A stretch of 64,000 bases of DNA from Pseudomonadota bacterium (GCA_018261615.1 JAGTSE010000008.1:1-64000), one strand, 5' to 3'. Shown: positions 34,287 through 46,104, numbered from the stretch's first letter. Notes: a model not told the origin generated them from the letters alone. Numbers and translations are program-made.

Positions 34287-36950
34287 ATGTCAGAACGTTT
34301 CCAAAATGACGTGGATCCGATCGAAACTCGCGACTGGCAACAGGCGATCGAATCGGTCATCCGTGAAGAAGGTGTTGAGCGTGCTCAGTATCTGATTGAC
34401 CAGCTCCTTTCTGAAGCCCGCAAAGGCGGTGTGAAAGTGGCAGCTGGCACAGGGGCGAGCAACTATATAAACACTATTGCCGTTGAAGATGAGCCGGAAT
34501 ACCCTGGCAATCTGGAACTGGAACGACGTATTCGTTCAGCTATCCGCTGGAACGCAATCATGACGGTTCTGCGTGCCTCTAAAAAAGACCTTGAGCTGGG
34601 CGGCCACATGGCGTCCTTCCAGTCTTCTGCGACCGTATATGACGTTTGCTTCAACCACTTCTTCCGCGCCCGTAACGAGAAAGATGGCGGCGATCTGGTT
34701 TACTTCCAGGGCCATATCTCTCCGGGTATCTACGCGCGTGCGTTCGTCGAAGGTCGTTTGACTGAAGAGCAGATGAACAACTTCCGTCAGGAAGTGCACG
34801 GCAAGGGCCTGTCATCTTATCCGCACCCGAAACTGATGCCGGAATTCTGGCAGTTCCCGACCGTATCCATGGGTCTGGGTCCGATTGGTGCGATCTACCA
34901 GGCGAAGTTCCTGAAATATCTGGAACACCGCGGCCTGAAAGATACCTCTGAACAAACCGTTTACGCTTTCCTTGGCGATGGCGAGATGGATGAACCAGAA
35001 TCCAAAGGTGCGATCACTATCGCCACCCGTGAAAAACTGGACAACCTGTGCTTCATCATCAACTGTAACCTGCAACGTCTGGATGGCCCGGTCACCGGTA
35101 ACGGTAAAATCATCAACGAACTGGAAGGCATCTTCGCCGGTGCTGGCTGGAACGTGATCAAGGTGATGTGGGGTTCCCGTTGGGACGAGCTGCTGCGTAA
35201 AGATACCAGCGGTAAACTGATCCAACTGATGAACGAAACCGTTGACGGTGATTACCAGACCTTCAAATCCAAAGACGGCGCCTACGTTCGTGAGCACTTC
35301 TTCGGTAAATATCCGGAAACCGCAGCGCTGGTTGCAGACTGGACTGACGAGCAGATCTGGGCGCTGAACCGTGGCGGTCATGATCCGAAGAAAGTCTACG
35401 CTGCACTGAAAAAAGCGCAGGAAACCAAAGGTAAAGCGACTGTTATCCTGGCCCATACCATTAAAGGTTACGGCATGGGTGATACCGCTGAAGGCAAAAA
35501 CATTGCCCACCAGGTTAAGAAAATGAACATGGACGGCGTGCGTTATATCCGTGACCGTTTCAATGTTCCGGTAACCGATGAGCAGGTTGAAAATCTCTCT
35601 TACCTGACCTTCCCGGAAGGCTCTGAAGAGTACAAATACCTGCATGAACGTCGCCAGGCGCTGAAAGGCTACCTGCCGTCTCGTCAGCCGAACTTCACCG
35701 AGAAGCTGGAACTGCCTGCGCTATCTGATTTCTCCCAGTTGCTGGAAGAGCAGAACAAAGAGATCTCCACCACTATCGCTTTCGTTCGTGCCCTGAACGT
35801 GATGCTGAAGAACAAATCGATCAAAGATCGTCTGGTTCCGATCATCGCCGACGAAGCGCGTACTTTCGGTATGGAAGGTCTGTTCCGTCAGATTGGTATT
35901 TACAGCCCGAACGGCCAGCAGTATACCCCGCAAGACCGTGAGCAGGTTGCTTACTACAAAGAAGACGAAAAAGGTCAGATCCTGCAGGAAGGTATTAACG
36001 AACTGGGTGCTGGCGCATCCTGGCTGGCGGCTGCGACCTCTTACAGCACCAACAACCTGCCGATGATCCCGTTCTACATCTACTACTCCATGTTCGGGTT
36101 CCAACGTATCGGCGACCTGTGCTGGCAGGCTGGCGACCAGCAGGCTCGCGGCTTCCTGGTAGGGGGGACTTCCGGTCGTACAACGCTGAACGGCGAAGGT
36201 CTGCAACACGAAGATGGCCACAGCCATATTCAGTCGCTGACTATCCCGAACTGTATCTCTTACGATCCGGCTTACGCGTACGAAGTTGCTGTCATCATGC
36301 ATGACGGTCTGGAGCGTATGTACGGCGAGAAACAAGAGAACGTTTACTATTACATCACCACGCTGAACGAAAACTACCACATGCCGGCAATGCCGGAAGG
36401 TGCTGAGGAAGGTATCCGCAAAGGTATCTACAAACTCGAAACCGTTGCGGGTAGCAAAGGTAAAGTTCAGCTGCTGGGCTCCGGTTCTATCCTGCGTCAC
36501 GTACGTGAAGCCGCGCAGATTCTGGCGAACGATTACGGCGTGGGCTCTGACGTCTACAGCGTCACCTCCTTCACTGAACTGGCGCGTGATGGCCAGGATT
36601 GTGAGCGCTGGAACATGCTGCACCCGCTGGAAACTCCTCGCGTTCCGTTCATCGCTCAGGTGATGAACGACGCTCCGGCAGTGGCATCTACTGACTATAT
36701 GAAACTGTTCGCTGAGCAGGTTCGTACTTACGTACCGGCTGATGATTACCGCGTACTGGGTACCGATGGCTTCGGTCGTTCCGATAGCCGTGAAAACCTG
36801 CGTCACCACTTCGAAGTTGATGCTTCTTACGTGGTGGTAGCTGCACTGGGCGAACTGGCTAAACGTGGCGAAATCGACAAGAAAGTGGTGGCGGAAGCAA
36901 TCACCAAATTCAACATCGATGCAGAAAAAGTTAACCCGCGTCTGGCGTAA
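34287..36950 (+). CDS. aceE: AceE, pyruvate dehydrogenase E1 component
   Basis: The homodimeric thiamine-diphosphate enzyme that decarboxylates pyruvate and acetylates the lipoyl groups of AceF. Length is 887 as in E. coli. The thiamine-diphosphate motif runs from [10 protein letters not shown] near 230 to [13 protein letters not shown] near 258, and the active-site region [21 protein letters not shown] lies near 529-550. The N-terminal segment [15 protein letters not shown] binds the E2 core. It follows pdhR by 162 bases and precedes aceF by 14 bases. Codon use is strongly biased, as expected for high expression. Confidence 0.98.
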   Translation: MSERFQNDVDPIETRDWQQAIESVIREEGVERAQYLIDQLLSEARKGGVKVAAGTGASNYINTIAVEDEPEYPGNLELERRIRSAIRWNAIMTVLRASKKDLELGGHMASFQSSATVYDVCFNHFFRARNEKDGGDLVYFQGHISPGIYARAFVEGRLTEEQMNNFRQEVHGKGLSSYPHPKLMPEFWQFPTVSMGLGPIGAIYQAKFLKYLEHRGLKDTSEQTVYAFLGDGEMDEPESKGAITIATREKLDNLCFIINCNLQRLDGPVTGNGKIINELEGIFAGAGWNVIKVMWGSRWDELLRKDTSGKLIQLMNETVDGDYQTFKSKDGAYVREHFFGKYPETAALVADWTDEQIWALNRGGHDPKKVYAALKKAQETKGKATVILAHTIKGYGMGDTAEGKNIAHQVKKMNMDGVRYIRDRFNVPVTDEQVENLSYLTFPEGSEEYKYLHERRQALKGYLPSRQPNFTEKLELPALSDFSQLLEEQNKEISTTIAFVRALNVMLKNKSIKDRLVPIIADEARTFGMEGLFRQIGIYSPNGQQYTPQDREQVAYYKEDEKGQILQEGINELGAGASWLAAATSYSTNNLPMIPFYIYYSMFGFQRIGDLCWQAGDQQARGFLVGGTSGRTTLNGEGLQHEDGHSHIQSLTIPNCISYDPAYAYEVAVIMHDGLERMYGEKQENVYYYITTLNENYHMPAMPEGAEEGIRKGIYKLETVAGSKGKVQLLGSGSILRHVREAAQILANDYGVGSDVYSVTSFTELARDGQDCERWNMLHPLETPRVPFIAQVMNDAPAVASTDYMKLFAEQVRTYVPADDYRVLGTDGFGRSDSRENLRHHFEVDASYVVVAALGELAKRGEIDKKVVAEAITKFNIDAEKVNPRLA

Positions 36951-36964
36951 GAGGTAAAGAGATA

Positions 36965-38854
36965 ATGGCTATCGAAATCAATGTACCGGACATCGGGTCT
37001 GATGAAGTTGAAATCACCGAGATCCTGGTCAAAGTGGGCGACACCGTTTCCGCTGAACAGTCGCTGATCACCGTAGAAGGCGATAAAGCCTCTATGGAAG
37101 TCCCGTCTCCGCAGGCTGGCATCGTTAAAGAGATCAAAGTCTCTGTCGGCGATAAAACCGAGACCGGCAAACTGATCATGATTTTCGATTCCGCCGATGG
37201 TGCAGCAGCCGCTGCACCTGCTAAGGCAGAAGAGAAGAAAGACGCGGTACCGGCTGCTGCTGCGGCTGCCAAAGAAGTTAACGTACCGGATATTGGCGGC
37301 GACGAAGTTGAAGTGACCGAGATCCTGGTCAAAGTAGGCGACACCGTTGCGGCTGAACAGTCTCTGATCACCGTAGAAGGCGACAAAGCCTCTATGGAAG
37401 TTCCGGCGCCGTTTGCCGGGACTGTTAAAGAGATCAAAATCAATACCGGCGACAAAGTTTCCACCGGTTCCTTGATCATGATCTTCGAAGTTGCAGGCGC
37501 TGCTCCGGCAGCGGCTCCGGCACAGGCGGCAGCTCCGGCTGCGGCAAGCGCGCCGGCAGCAGCTTCTGGCCCGAAAGAGGTTAATGTACCGGATATCGGC
37601 GGTGACGAAGTTGAAGTGACCGAAGTGCTGGTAAAAGTGGGCGATAAAGTCTCTGCTGAACAGTCATTGATCACCGTAGAAGGCGACAAAGCGTCTATGG
37701 AAGTTCCGGCACCATTCGCCGGTACCGTGAAAGAGCTGAAAGTGAACGTGGGCGATAAAGTCTCCACCGGCTCTCTGATCATGGTGTTTGAAGTGGAGGG
37801 CGCTGCGCCTGCCGCCGCTCCGGCTGCAACTGCGGCAGCTCCTGCTCCTGCTGCCCAGGCGGCAAAACCAGCTGCTGCATCGGCTCCGGTGAAAGCTGAA
37901 GGTAAATCCGACTTTGCTGAAAACGACGCTTACGTCCACGCGACGCCGCTGATCCGCCGCCTCGCGCGCGAATTCGGCGTTAACCTGGCGAAAGTGAAAG
38001 GCACCGGCCGTAAAGATCGCATCCTGCGCGAAGACGTTCAGGCTTACGTGAAAGATGCGATCAAACGCGCTGAATCCGCGCCTGCCGCTGGCGCAACCGG
38101 TGGTTCTTTGCCGGGCCTGCTGCCGTGGCCGAAAGTGGATTTCAGCAAGTTTGGTGAAATCGAAGAAGTGGAGCTGGGCCGTATCCAGAAAATATCTGGT
38201 GCTAACCTGAGCCGTAACTGGATAATGATCCCGCACGTTACACACTTCGATAAAACCGATATCACCGATCTGGAAGCGTTCCGTAAACAGCAAAACGCCG
38301 AAGCTGAGAAGCGCAAACTGGACGTGAAATTCACCCCGGTTGTCTTCATCATGAAAGCCGTTGCTGCAGCGCTTGAGCAAATGCCGCGCTTCAACAGCTC
38401 TCTGTCTGAAGATGGTCAGAAGCTGACGCTGAAAAAATACATCAACATCGGTGTTGCGGTGGATACGCCGAATGGTCTGGTTGTTCCGGTCTTTAAAGAC
38501 GTGAATAAGAAGAGCATTACCGAGCTGTCCCGCGAGCTGACTGTCATCTCCAAAAAAGCGCGTGATGGCAAGCTGACCGCTGGCGAAATGCAGGGCGGTT
38601 GCTTCACCATCTCCAGCATCGGCGGCTTGGGTACCACCCACTTCGCGCCGATTGTGAACGCGCCGGAAGTGGCTATCCTGGGTGTCTCCAAATCTGCAAT
38701 GGAGCCGGTCTGGAACGGTAAAGAGTTCGTGCCGCGCCTGATGATGCCGATTTCGCTCTCCTTCGACCACCGTGTGATTGACGGTGCTGATGGTGCGCGC
38801 TTTATCACCATCATCAACAACATGCTGTCGGACATCCGCCGTCTGGTGATGTAA
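36965..38854 (+). CDS. aceF: AceF, dihydrolipoamide acetyltransferase (E2)
   Basis: The core of the pyruvate dehydrogenase complex, 629 residues. Three lipoyl domains in tandem (about 1-80, 103-180 and 205-280) each carry a lipoyl-lysine in GDKASMEVP. They are joined by Ala/Pro-rich flexible linkers. Next comes the E1/E3-binding domain ([20 protein letters not shown] near 325), then the catalytic domain ending with [15 protein letters not shown] near 600, containing the active His. The three lipoyl-coding segments are highly similar DNA repeats. Confidence 0.97.
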   Translation: MAIEINVPDIGSDEVEITEILVKVGDTVSAEQSLITVEGDKASMEVPSPQAGIVKEIKVSVGDKTETGKLIMIFDSADGAAAAAPAKAEEKKDAVPAAAAAAKEVNVPDIGGDEVEVTEILVKVGDTVAAEQSLITVEGDKASMEVPAPFAGTVKEIKINTGDKVSTGSLIMIFEVAGAAPAAAPAQAAAPAAASAPAAASGPKEVNVPDIGGDEVEVTEVLVKVGDKVSAEQSLITVEGDKASMEVPAPFAGTVKELKVNVGDKVSTGSLIMVFEVEGAAPAAAPAATAAAPAPAAQAAKPAAASAPVKAEGKSDFAENDAYVHATPLIRRLAREFGVNLAKVKGTGRKDRILREDVQAYVKDAIKRAESAPAAGATGGSLPGLLPWPKVDFSKFGEIEEVELGRIQKISGANLSRNWIMIPHVTHFDKTDITDLEAFRKQQNAEAEKRKLDVKFTPVVFIMKAVAAALEQMPRFNSSLSEDGQKLTLKKYINIGVAVDTPNGLVVPVFKDVNKKSITELSRELTVISKKARDGKLTAGEMQGGCFTISSIGGLGTTHFAPIVNAPEVAILGVSKSAMEPVWNGKEFVPRLMMPISLSFDHRVIDGADGARFITIINNMLSDIRRLVM

Positions 38855-38860
38855 TCGAGA

Positions 38861-38886
38861 AAGCCGGCCTGACGGCCGGCTTTTTT
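38861..38886 (+). terminator. Terminator between aceF and lpd
   Basis: AAGCCGGCC (38861-38869) and GGCCGGCTT (38874-38882) form a perfect nine-base stem over TGAC, followed by six T. It allows lpd to be transcribed separately from its own promoter. Confidence 0.85.
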
Positions 38887-39058
38887 CTGATAATCTCATT
38901 GGGCTTTTGGGGTTATCAGGGGGCAAAGGACAAATCGTTTGCCGTTTGTTGTTTCAAAATTGTTAACATTTTTGTAAACTGCGGGCGGATAGAACGTCCC
39001 GGTGGATGAAGGGCGACACGAAGTACCCCTGACCGCCGGAAATCAATAAGAGGTCATG

Positions 39059-40483
39059 ATGAGTACTGAAATCAAAACTCAGGTCGTGGTACTTGGGGCA
39101 GGCCCGGCAGGTTACTCTGCTGCCTTCCGTTGCGCTGATTTAGGTCTGGAAACCGTCATCGTTGAACGTTACAGCACCCTCGGCGGTGTTTGTCTGAATG
39201 TAGGTTGTATCCCTTCTAAAGCGCTGCTGCACGTAGCAAAAGTTATCGAAGAAGCCAAAGCGCTGGCTGAACACGGTATCGTCTTCGGCGAGCCGAAAAC
39301 TGATATTGACAAAATCCGTACCTGGAAAGAGAAAGTGATCACCCAACTGACCGGTGGTCTGTCGGGTATGGCGAAAGGCCGTAAAGTCAAAGTGGTCAAC
39401 GGTCTGGGTAAATTCACTGGGGCGAACACTCTGGAAGTTGAAGGCGAAAACGGCAAAACCGTGATCAACTTTGACAACGCTATCATCGCGGCGGGTTCCC
39501 GTCCGATTCAGTTGCCGTTCATTCCGCACGAAGATCCACGCGTATGGGATTCCACCGATGCTCTGGAGTTGAAATCCGTACCGAAACGTATGCTGGTCAT
39601 GGGCGGCGGGATCATCGGCCTGGAAATGGGTACCGTGTACCATGCGCTGGGTTCAGAGATCGACGTGGTTGAAATGTTCGACCAGGTTATCCCGGCAGCA
39701 GATAAAGATATCGTTAAAGTCTTCACCAAACGCGTCAGCAAGAAATTCAACCTGATGCTGGAAACCAAAGTGACTGCCGTTGAAGCGAAAGAAGACGGCA
39801 TCTACGTTTCCATGGAAGGCAAAAAGGCCCCTGCTGAAGCGCAGCGTTACGACGCTGTGCTGGTGGCTATCGGTCGTGTACCGAACGGTAAAAACCTCGA
39901 TGCCGGCAAAGCAGGCGTTGAAGTGGACGAGCGTGGCTTCATCCGCGTTGACAAACAGCTGCGCACCAACGTGCCGCACATCTTTGCTATCGGCGATATT
40001 GTCGGTCAGCCGATGCTGGCGCACAAAGGCGTGCATGAAGGCCATGTGGCTGCTGAAGTTATCGCCGGTAAGAAACACTACTTCGATCCGAAAGTTATCC
40101 CGTCTATCGCTTACACCGAGCCAGAAGTTGCATGGGTTGGTCTGACTGAGAAAGAAGCGAAAGAGAAAGGCATTAGCTACGAAATCGCCACCTTCCCGTG
40201 GGCTGCTTCTGGTCGTGCTATCGCTTCCGACTGCGCTGACGGTATGACCAAACTGATTTTCGACAAAGAGACTCACCGCGTTATCGGTGGCGCGATTGTC
40301 GGCACCAACGGCGGCGAACTGCTGGGTGAAATCGGTCTGGCGATCGAAATGGGTTGCGACGCGGAGGATATCGCGCTGACCATTCACGCACACCCGACGC
40401 TGCACGAATCTGTTGGCTTGGCCGCAGAAGTGTTCGAAGGTAGCATCACCGACCTGCCGAACCCGAAAGCGAAAAAGAAATAA
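39059..40483 (+). CDS. lpd: Lpd, dihydrolipoamide dehydrogenase (E3)
   Basis: This flavoenzyme reoxidises lipoyl groups of pyruvate and 2-oxoglutarate dehydrogenases and of the glycine cleavage system. It has FAD motif VVVLGAGPAGYSAA at the start, the redox disulfide in GGVCLNVGCIPSK (Cys45-Cys50), the NAD motif GGGIIGLEMG near 180 and the His-Glu pair in HAHPTLHE near 444. I start at ATG 39059 (474 residues, E. coli length); ATG 39056 is one codon earlier. A 200-base leader separates it from aceF. Confidence 0.98.
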   Translation: MSTEIKTQVVVLGAGPAGYSAAFRCADLGLETVIVERYSTLGGVCLNVGCIPSKALLHVAKVIEEAKALAEHGIVFGEPKTDIDKIRTWKEKVITQLTGGLSGMAKGRKVKVVNGLGKFTGANTLEVEGENGKTVINFDNAIIAAGSRPIQLPFIPHEDPRVWDSTDALELKSVPKRMLVMGGGIIGLEMGTVYHALGSEIDVVEMFDQVIPAADKDIVKVFTKRVSKKFNLMLETKVTAVEAKEDGIYVSMEGKKAPAEAQRYDAVLVAIGRVPNGKNLDAGKAGVEVDERGFIRVDKQLRTNVPHIFAIGDIVGQPMLAHKGVHEGHVAAEVIAGKKHYFDPKVIPSIAYTEPEVAWVGLTEKEAKEKGISYEIATFPWAASGRAIASDCADGMTKLIFDKETHRVIGGAIVGTNGGELLGEIGLAIEMGCDAEDIALTIHAHPTLHESVGLAAEVFEGSITDLPNPKAKKK

Positions 40484-40500
40484 GTTTTCGCAGACAATAG

Positions 40501-40525
40501 ACGCCTCTCCGGAGGCGTTTTTTTT
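40501..40525 (+). terminator. lpd terminator
   Basis: ACGCCTC (40501-40507) and GAGGCGT (40512-40518) form a perfect stem with a TCCG tetraloop, followed by a run of T. It lies just after the lpd stop. Confidence 0.9.
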
Positions 40526-40592
40526 GTGCCAATTTTGCCAGGTAACAGCGTTTTTCACCGCCAATGGTGTAAATATTACACAGAGTTTGCCG

Positions 40593-40838
40593 ATGGTGGC
40601 GCTGAATAAGATGAAGTCGTCGCAGAACTACACCTATCATCTGCTGGAAAATGATGAAGAGAGTTCGACCACGCTGAATTACAACAGCCGTGGGATGCTG
40701 GGGTCTATCGGTCACAACGAACAGGTGAACAACCGTGGAACGGTGAAAAAATATGTGCGCGGCGAGCTGGTGGATCAGACGGTCACACCGGTGCAGTACG
40801 CGCGCAACAACGTGCTTTCGCTGCTGAAATCCGCATAA
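40593..40838 (+). CDS. Unrecognised 81-residue reading frame, possibly the end of a lost gene
   Basis: The frame encodes a hydrophilic protein (MVALNKMKSSQNYTYHLLEN at the start, QYARNNVLSLLKSA at the end) and stops just before a strong terminator. I do not recognise the family. Coding-like character and the terminator suggest a real 3' end, but there is no good ribosome site at 40580-40592 and no signal peptide. The frame stays open further upstream towards lpd. E. coli K-12 has yacH on the opposite strand in this slot, and this sequence does not look like YacH. It could be a small gene or the C-terminal remnant of a larger one. Confidence 0.4.
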   Translation: MVALNKMKSSQNYTYHLLENDEESSTTLNYNSRGMLGSIGHNEQVNNRGTVKKYVRGELVDQTVTPVQYARNNVLSLLKSA

Positions 40839-40850
40839 CTCCGTCATCGC

Positions 40851-40875
40851 AAAACGGCTCTGCGGAGCCGTTTTT
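40851..40875 (+). terminator. Terminator before acnB
   Basis: AAAACGGCTC (40851-40860) and GAGCCGTTTT (40865-40874) form a perfect ten-base stem over TGCG with trailing T. It follows the 81-residue frame by 12 bases and supports the idea that a transcribed gene ended here. Confidence 0.85.
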
Positions 40876-41110
40876 CATGGTTTTTAGCGTCGATTCTGTT
40901 TCGTTAAAACCGTCTGTAGCCTGCATTATTCCGTCCTTAACGATTCAGCAAGTATTTAATGTTGCTTTTTTGTAAACAGATTAACACCCCCTGAAAATCC
41001 TGCTATGCTGCCCGACGCGGTTCGCGGATTTACCCTACAAACTGCTGTCTCACAGGAGCGTGAAGAGAAACGCCTGCCGCATTATGACAATGAGAGCGAG
41101 GAGAACCGTC

Positions 41111-43708
41111 GTGCTAGAAGAATACCGTAAGCACGTAGCTGAACGTGCCGCTGAGGGGATTGCGCCAAAACCATTAGATGCAACCCAGATGGCAGGCCTT
41201 GTCGAGCTGCTGAAAAGCCCGCCTGCTGGCGAAGAAGAATTCCTGATTGACCTGCTGACTAACCGTGTCCCGCCGGGCGTTGATGAAGCCGCCTATGTAA
41301 AAGCGGGTTTTCTTGCCGCTGTCGCCAAAGGCGAAGCCACCTCCCCACTGGTTACCCCTGAAAAAGCTATCGAACTGCTGGGCACCATGCAGGGGGGTTA
41401 CAACATCCATCCGCTGATTGATGCGCTGGATAATGACAAACTGGCGCCGATTGCGGCCAAAGCCCTGTCCCATACACTGCTGATGTTCGATAACTTCTAC
41501 GATGTGGAAGAGAAAGCCAAAGCGGGCAACGCATATGCGAAGCAGGTGATGCAATCCTGGGCCGATGCCGAGTGGTTCCTGAATCGTCCGGCTCTGGCGG
41601 AAAAAATTACCGTTACCGTCTTCAAAGTGACGGGCGAAACCAACACCGACGATCTCTCTCCGGCACCGGATGCCTGGTCGCGCCCGGATATCCCGTTGCA
41701 CGCGCTGGCGATGCTGAAAAATGCCCGCGAAGGCATTGAACCGGATCAACCAGGTGCTGTTGGCCCGATCAAACAGATTGAGCAACTGGCGAAAAAAGGT
41801 TTCCCGCTGGCGTACGTTGGCGATGTTGTGGGTACCGGTTCTTCCCGTAAATCTGCTACCAACTCCGTACTGTGGTTTATGGGCGACGATATTCCGTTCG
41901 TGCCGAACAAACGCGGCGGCGGTCTGGTGCTGGGCGGCAAAATCGCGCCGATCTTCTTTAACACCATGGAAGATGCCGGTGCGCTGCCGATCGAAGTGGA
42001 TGTCAGCAGCCTGAACATGGGGGATGTGATTGACGTTTACCCGTTCAAAGGTGAAGTGTGCAACCACGAAACCGGCGAACTGCTGGCCAGTTTCGAACTG
42101 AAAACCGATGTACTGATCGACGAAGTGCGCGCAGGCGGCCGTATTCCGCTGATTATCGGCCGCGGCCTGACCACTAAAGCGCGTGAAGCGATGGGGCTGC
42201 CGCACAGCGACGTATTCTGTCAGGCAAAAGAGGTGGCGGAAAGTCGCCGCGGCTACTCGCTGGCGCAGAAAATGGTGGGTCGCGCATGCGGTGTGCAGGG
42301 TGTCCGTCCGGGCGCCTATTGCGAACCGAAAATGACCTCTGTCGGCTCCCAGGACACCACCGGTCCGATGACCCGTGACGAACTGAAAGATCTGGCGTGT
42401 CTGGGCTTCTCTTCCGATCTGGTGATGCAGTCCTTCTGCCATACCGCTGCTTATCCGAAGCCGGTTGACGTCACCACACACCATACGCTGCCGGACTTCA
42501 TTATGAACCGTGGCGGTGTTTCCCTGCGTCCAGGCGATGGCGTGATCCACTCCTGGCTGAACCGCATGCTGCTGCCGGATACGGTCGGTACTGGCGGTGA
42601 CTCCCACACCCGTTTCCCGATCGGCATCTCTTTCCCGGCGGGGTCCGGCCTGGTGGCGTTTGCTGCCGCGACCGGCGTCATGCCGCTGGATATGCCGGAA
42701 TCGGTGCTGGTGCGCTTTAAAGGCAAAATGCAGCCGGGTATCACGCTGCGCGATCTGGTGCATGCTATCCCGCTGTATGCCATCAAACAGGGTCTGCTGA
42801 CCGTTGAGAAGAAAGGCAAGAAAAACATCTTCTCCGGCCGCATTCTGGAAATCGAAGGTCTGCCGGATCTGAAAGTCGAGCAGGCATTTGAGCTTACCGA
42901 TGCGTCCGCTGAACGTTCTGCAGCCGGTTGTACCATCAAGCTGAACAAAGAGCCGATAGTCGAGTACCTGAACTCCAACATCGTGCTGCTGAAGTGGATG
43001 ATTGCAGAAGGCTACGGCGACCGTCGTACGCTGGAGCGTCGTGTCCAGGGCATGGAAAAATGGCTGGCGGAACCTGAACTGTTGGAAGCCGATGCTGACG
43101 CAGAATATGCGGCGGTGATCGACATTGATCTGGCGGAAATCAAAGAGCCGATCCTCTGTGCGCCGAACGATCCAGACGATGCGCGTCTGCTGTCTGACGT
43201 GCAGGGTGCCAGCATCGATGAAGTGTTCATCGGGTCCTGCATGACCAACATCGGACACTTCCGTGCCGCCGGTAAGCTGCTGGACAGCCATAAAGGCCAG
43301 TTGCCGACCCGTCTGTGGGTGGCACCGCCAACCCGTATGGATGCTGCGCAACTGACGGAAGAGGGCTACTATAGCGTGTTCGGTAAGAGCGGTGCGCGTA
43401 TTGAGATCCCGGGTTGTTCCCTGTGTATGGGTAACCAGGCGCGTGTGGCCGATGGCGCAACGGTGGTTTCGACCTCGACGCGTAACTTCCCGAACCGTTT
43501 AGGTACCGGTGCAAACGTCTACCTGGCCTCTGCGGAGCTGGCAGCGGTTGCAGCGTTGATTGGTAAACTGCCGACGCCGGAAGAGTACCAGACCTATATT
43601 GCTCAGGTTGATAAGACGGCGGTGGATACCTACCGTTATCTGAATTTCGACAAGCTTAATCAGTACACCGAAAAAGCCGACGGCGTGATTTTCCAGACCG
43701 CCGTCTGA
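41111..43708 (+). CDS. acnB: AcnB, aconitate hydratase B
   Basis: The main citrate-cycle aconitase, interconverting citrate and isocitrate with a 4Fe-4S cluster, and an mRNA-binding regulator when the cluster is lost. Length is 865 as in E. coli. An N-terminal HEAT-like domain (about 1-160) is followed by the swivelling domain and the catalytic core. Cluster cysteines fit [11 protein letters not shown] near 710 and [20 protein letters not shown] near 766-785. The start is GTG 41111 ([15 protein letters not shown]); the longer frame upstream is rejected on length. Confidence 0.97.
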   Translation: MLEEYRKHVAERAAEGIAPKPLDATQMAGLVELLKSPPAGEEEFLIDLLTNRVPPGVDEAAYVKAGFLAAVAKGEATSPLVTPEKAIELLGTMQGGYNIHPLIDALDNDKLAPIAAKALSHTLLMFDNFYDVEEKAKAGNAYAKQVMQSWADAEWFLNRPALAEKITVTVFKVTGETNTDDLSPAPDAWSRPDIPLHALAMLKNAREGIEPDQPGAVGPIKQIEQLAKKGFPLAYVGDVVGTGSSRKSATNSVLWFMGDDIPFVPNKRGGGLVLGGKIAPIFFNTMEDAGALPIEVDVSSLNMGDVIDVYPFKGEVCNHETGELLASFELKTDVLIDEVRAGGRIPLIIGRGLTTKAREAMGLPHSDVFCQAKEVAESRRGYSLAQKMVGRACGVQGVRPGAYCEPKMTSVGSQDTTGPMTRDELKDLACLGFSSDLVMQSFCHTAAYPKPVDVTTHHTLPDFIMNRGGVSLRPGDGVIHSWLNRMLLPDTVGTGGDSHTRFPIGISFPAGSGLVAFAAATGVMPLDMPESVLVRFKGKMQPGITLRDLVHAIPLYAIKQGLLTVEKKGKKNIFSGRILEIEGLPDLKVEQAFELTDASAERSAAGCTIKLNKEPIVEYLNSNIVLLKWMIAEGYGDRRTLERRVQGMEKWLAEPELLEADADAEYAAVIDIDLAEIKEPILCAPNDPDDARLLSDVQGASIDEVFIGSCMTNIGHFRAAGKLLDSHKGQLPTRLWVAPPTRMDAAQLTEEGYYSVFGKSGARIEIPGCSLCMGNQARVADGATVVSTSTRNFPNRLGTGANVYLASAELAAVAALIGKLPTPEEYQTYIAQVDKTAVDTYRYLNFDKLNQYTEKADGVIFQTAV

Positions 43709-43713
43709 CTGAC

Positions 43714-43741
43714 AAGCCACCCTCCGGGGTGGCTTTCTTTT
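43714..43741 (+). terminator. acnB terminator
   Basis: AAGCCACCC (43714-43722) and GGGTGGCTT (43727-43735) form a nine-base stem over TCCG, followed by TCTTTTCC. It lies six bases after the acnB stop. Confidence 0.85.
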
Positions 43742-44037
43742 CCTGCCTCACTGCGTAAATAAGTTTCGTTTAAGCGCAGCAAATGTTTCTCAAACCCTGC
43801 TATTTCCATAAAAAAACCAGGCTGCTTACGTGCCGCATTAACCGGGTGTGGGAGGCGATGTTTGCCCGTCTCAAACCGATTGATCATCGGGTGCCGATAG
43901 CTGGGGTGCCCGGCGGGTGATTTCTGCGCAGGCAGACGGATATTTTGCAATGCTTCCGGTCGCTACGCTGTTTTTCTTGTATTGTGCTGCGATAATTACT
44001 GCATAGGCGGTTATCAGGCCTGCAAGAGGAAGCAACT
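43742..44037. other. Non-coding gap between acnB and yacL
   Basis: Nearly 300 bases with no supportable gene. A possible -10 (GATAAT, 43991-43996) lies about 45 bases before yacL, with a poor -35. The ribosome site AAGAGGAAG directly precedes yacL. Nothing else is evident. Confidence 0.4.
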
Positions 44038-44400
44038 ATGGATTACGAATTTCTGCGCGATGTCACCGGAACCATTAAGGTGCGCATGTCGATGGGGCAT
44101 GAAGCAGTTGGGCATTGGTTCAATGAAGAAGTGAAAGAGAACCTAGCTCTGCTGGACGAAGTTGAGCAGGCGGCAAAAACGGTAAAAGGCAGCGAGCGAT
44201 CCTGGCAGCGCGCCGGGCATGAATACACGCTGTGGCTGGATGGCGAAGAAGTGATGGTACGTGCCAACCAACTGGAGTTTTCCGGCGATGAGATAGAAGA
44301 GGGGATGAGCTACTACGATGAAGAGAGTCTCTCACTGTGCGGCGTGGAAGACTTTTTGCAGGTGGTAGCCGCCTACCGTCAGTTCCTGAAACAACGCTAA
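44038..44400 (+). CDS. yacL: YacL, UPF0231 family protein of unknown function
   Basis: A 120-residue soluble, acidic protein, the same length as in E. coli. It has no signal peptide or membrane segment. The conserved middle ([20 protein letters not shown], then [21 protein letters not shown]) and the [20 protein letters not shown] end are typical of the family, whose role is unknown. A strong ribosome site (AAGAGGAAG) precedes ATG. It stands alone between acnB and the convergent speD. Confidence 0.93.
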   Translation: MDYEFLRDVTGTIKVRMSMGHEAVGHWFNEEVKENLALLDEVEQAAKTVKGSERSWQRAGHEYTLWLDGEEVMVRANQLEFSGDEIEEGMSYYDEESLSLCGVEDFLQVVAAYRQFLKQR

Positions 44401-44428
44401 CCGGGAGCCTCCTTGCTCCCTTTGCGCG

Positions 44429-45223
44429 TTACACGACCGGGATATTTCGGCCGTAGTAGATCTCGCGCATCTCTTTCCACAGCGCTTCAGTGATCTCTTT
44501 GCGCTCTTCGGGGGTCAGATCTTCCGGTCTGGTATGGAACATGTAGTGCTTCAGGTCGAATTCCTTCAGCAACATTTTGGTATGAAAGATATTTTCCTGA
44601 TAAACGTTGACATCCACCATGTCATACAGCGATTTCATGTCATCAGACATAAAGTTCTGAATCGAATTAATCTCGTGATCGATAAAGTGCTTCATACCGT
44701 TAACGTCACGCGTAAAGCCGCGAACGCGATAATCGACGGTGACAATATCGGACTCAAGCTGGTGGATCAGGTAATTCAGCGCCTTCAGCGGTGAAATCAC
44801 GCCGCAAGTGGACACTTCAATGTCGGCGCGGAACGTACACAAGCCGCCTTCCGGGTGGCTTTCCGGGTAGGTATGTACGCAGATGTGGCTCTTATCCAGA
44901 TGCGCTACCACCGCTTCCGGCAGCGGACCGGGGTGCTCTGTTTTGTCTATCGACTGAGGATCGACCGGTTCTTCGCTCACCAGAATAGTGACGCTTGCGC
45001 CCTGCGGTTCGTAATCCTGACGGGCAATATTCAGGATATTGGCACCGATGATGTTACAGGTTTCCGTCAGGATCTCGGTCAAACGGTTGGCATTATAGAG
45101 TTCATCAATGTAGGCAATATAGCCGTCACGCTCTTCTGCGGTTTTGGCGTAGCAGATGTCGTAGATACAAAAACTCAGGCTTTTAGTCAGGTTGTTAAAG
45201 CCATGTAGTTTAAGCTTTTTCAA
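44429..45223 (-). CDS. speD: SpeD, S-adenosylmethionine decarboxylase proenzyme
   Basis: It makes decarboxylated S-adenosylmethionine, the aminopropyl donor for SpeE. It is a self-cleaving pyruvoyl enzyme; the processing site Lys-Ser lies in [19 protein letters not shown] (Ser near 112). Length 264 equals E. coli. It is in an operon with speE, 20 bases upstream on the minus strand, which together make spermidine from putrescine. Confidence 0.97.
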   Translation of the reverse strand: MKKLKLHGFNNLTKSLSFCIYDICYAKTAEERDGYIAYIDELYNANRLTEILTETCNIIGANILNIARQDYEPQGASVTILVSEEPVDPQSIDKTEHPGPLPEAVVAHLDKSHICVHTYPESHPEGGLCTFRADIEVSTCGVISPLKALNYLIHQLESDIVTVDYRVRGFTRDVNGMKHFIDHEINSIQNFMSDDMKSLYDMVDVNVYQENIFHTKMLLKEFDLKHYMFHTRPEDLTPEERKEITEALWKEMREIYYGRNIPVV

Positions 45224-45243
45224 TTTTTATCACCCCCTTAGAG

Positions 45244-46104
45244 TCACTGTGCAGACAGCGCGTCTTGCAGATATTGTGGCAGAGCGAATGCTGCGGTATG
45301 AATCGCCGGATTGTAATAACGGCAGGTGAGTGCGGCATTGTGGAAACGGGCGGCGATGATCTCGGTCGAAAGATGGCGCAACACTTCGTTATCCGTGGCC
45401 CAGGCGAAGGTCATAATACCGCCGTAATAGGTCGGTACTGCGGCCTGGTAGAAGCTGACGTCGCTAAAGTAGTGGCTCAGTTTGCGGTGGCTACCGACGG
45501 CTTCATCTTGCTGCAGGAAGCTGACGCCGTTTTGCGCGACAAAGATCCCGCCAGCATTCAGGCAGCGTTTGCAGCCTTCGTAGAACGCGGAAGTGAACAG
45601 GCTCTCGCCGGGACCAATAGGATCGGTACAGTCGGAAATGATCACGTCGAACGTTTTGTCGGTCTGATTAACAAAATTGACGCCGTCATCGATCACTAAC
45701 TGGAAACGCGGATCGTCGTACGCGCCCGCGTTGTGCTTCGGCAGGTACTGGCGACAGAAAGAGACGACGCCCGCGTCGATTTCAACCATGGTGATGGTTT
45801 CGATGTTTTTGTGGCGGGTCACTTCACGCAGCATTGCGCCGTCGCCGCCGCCGATGATCAGCACATGTTTTGCGTGGCCGTGCGCCAGCAGAGGAACATG
45901 GGTCATCATTTCGTGGTAGATAAATTCGTCGCGTTCGGTGGTTTGTACCACGCCATCCAGTGCCATTATGCGGCCAAAGGCAGCGTTCTCGAAAATGATC
46001 AGATCCTGGTGATCGGTCTTTTCGTGATAAAGCACCTTATCCACGGCAAAGTACTGACCAAAATGGTCATGTAGCGTCTCTTGCCACATCGTTTTGTCGG
46101 CCAT
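45244..46104 (-). CDS. speE: SpeE, spermidine synthase
   Basis: An aminopropyltransferase joining putrescine and decarboxylated S-adenosylmethionine. Family motifs: [18 protein letters not shown] near 60, [15 protein letters not shown] near 82 and [18 protein letters not shown] near 154. I start at ATG 46104 ([11 protein letters not shown]) after an AGGAG-type site, giving 286 residues (288 in E. coli); the 309-residue frame begins in the leader. First gene of the speE-speD operon. Confidence 0.97.
   Translation of the reverse strand: MADKTMWQETLHDHFGQYFAVDKVLYHEKTDHQDLIIFENAAFGRIMALDGVVQTTERDEFIYHEMMTHVPLLAHGHAKHVLIIGGGDGAMLREVTRHKNIETITMVEIDAGVVSFCRQYLPKHNAGAYDDPRFQLVIDDGVNFVNQTDKTFDVIISDCTDPIGPGESLFTSAFYEGCKRCLNAGGIFVAQNGVSFLQQDEAVGSHRKLSHYFSDVSFYQAAVPTYYGGIMTFAWATDNEVLRHLSTEIIAARFHNAALTCRYYNPAIHTAAFALPQYLQDALSAQ

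Noticed and set aside
35721..36809. 362-residue minus-strand frame within aceE
   Set aside because: Antisense shadow in a strongly expressed gene; no start signal or motif.
37664..38926. 420-residue minus-strand frame across aceF
   Set aside because: Antisense shadow caused by codon bias; it runs through the aceF terminator and shows no recognisable domain.
41174..43351. 725-residue open frame on the minus strand across acnB
   Set aside because: It is the antisense shadow of a highly biased gene, with no family motif or ribosome site; acnB on the plus strand is unmistakable.
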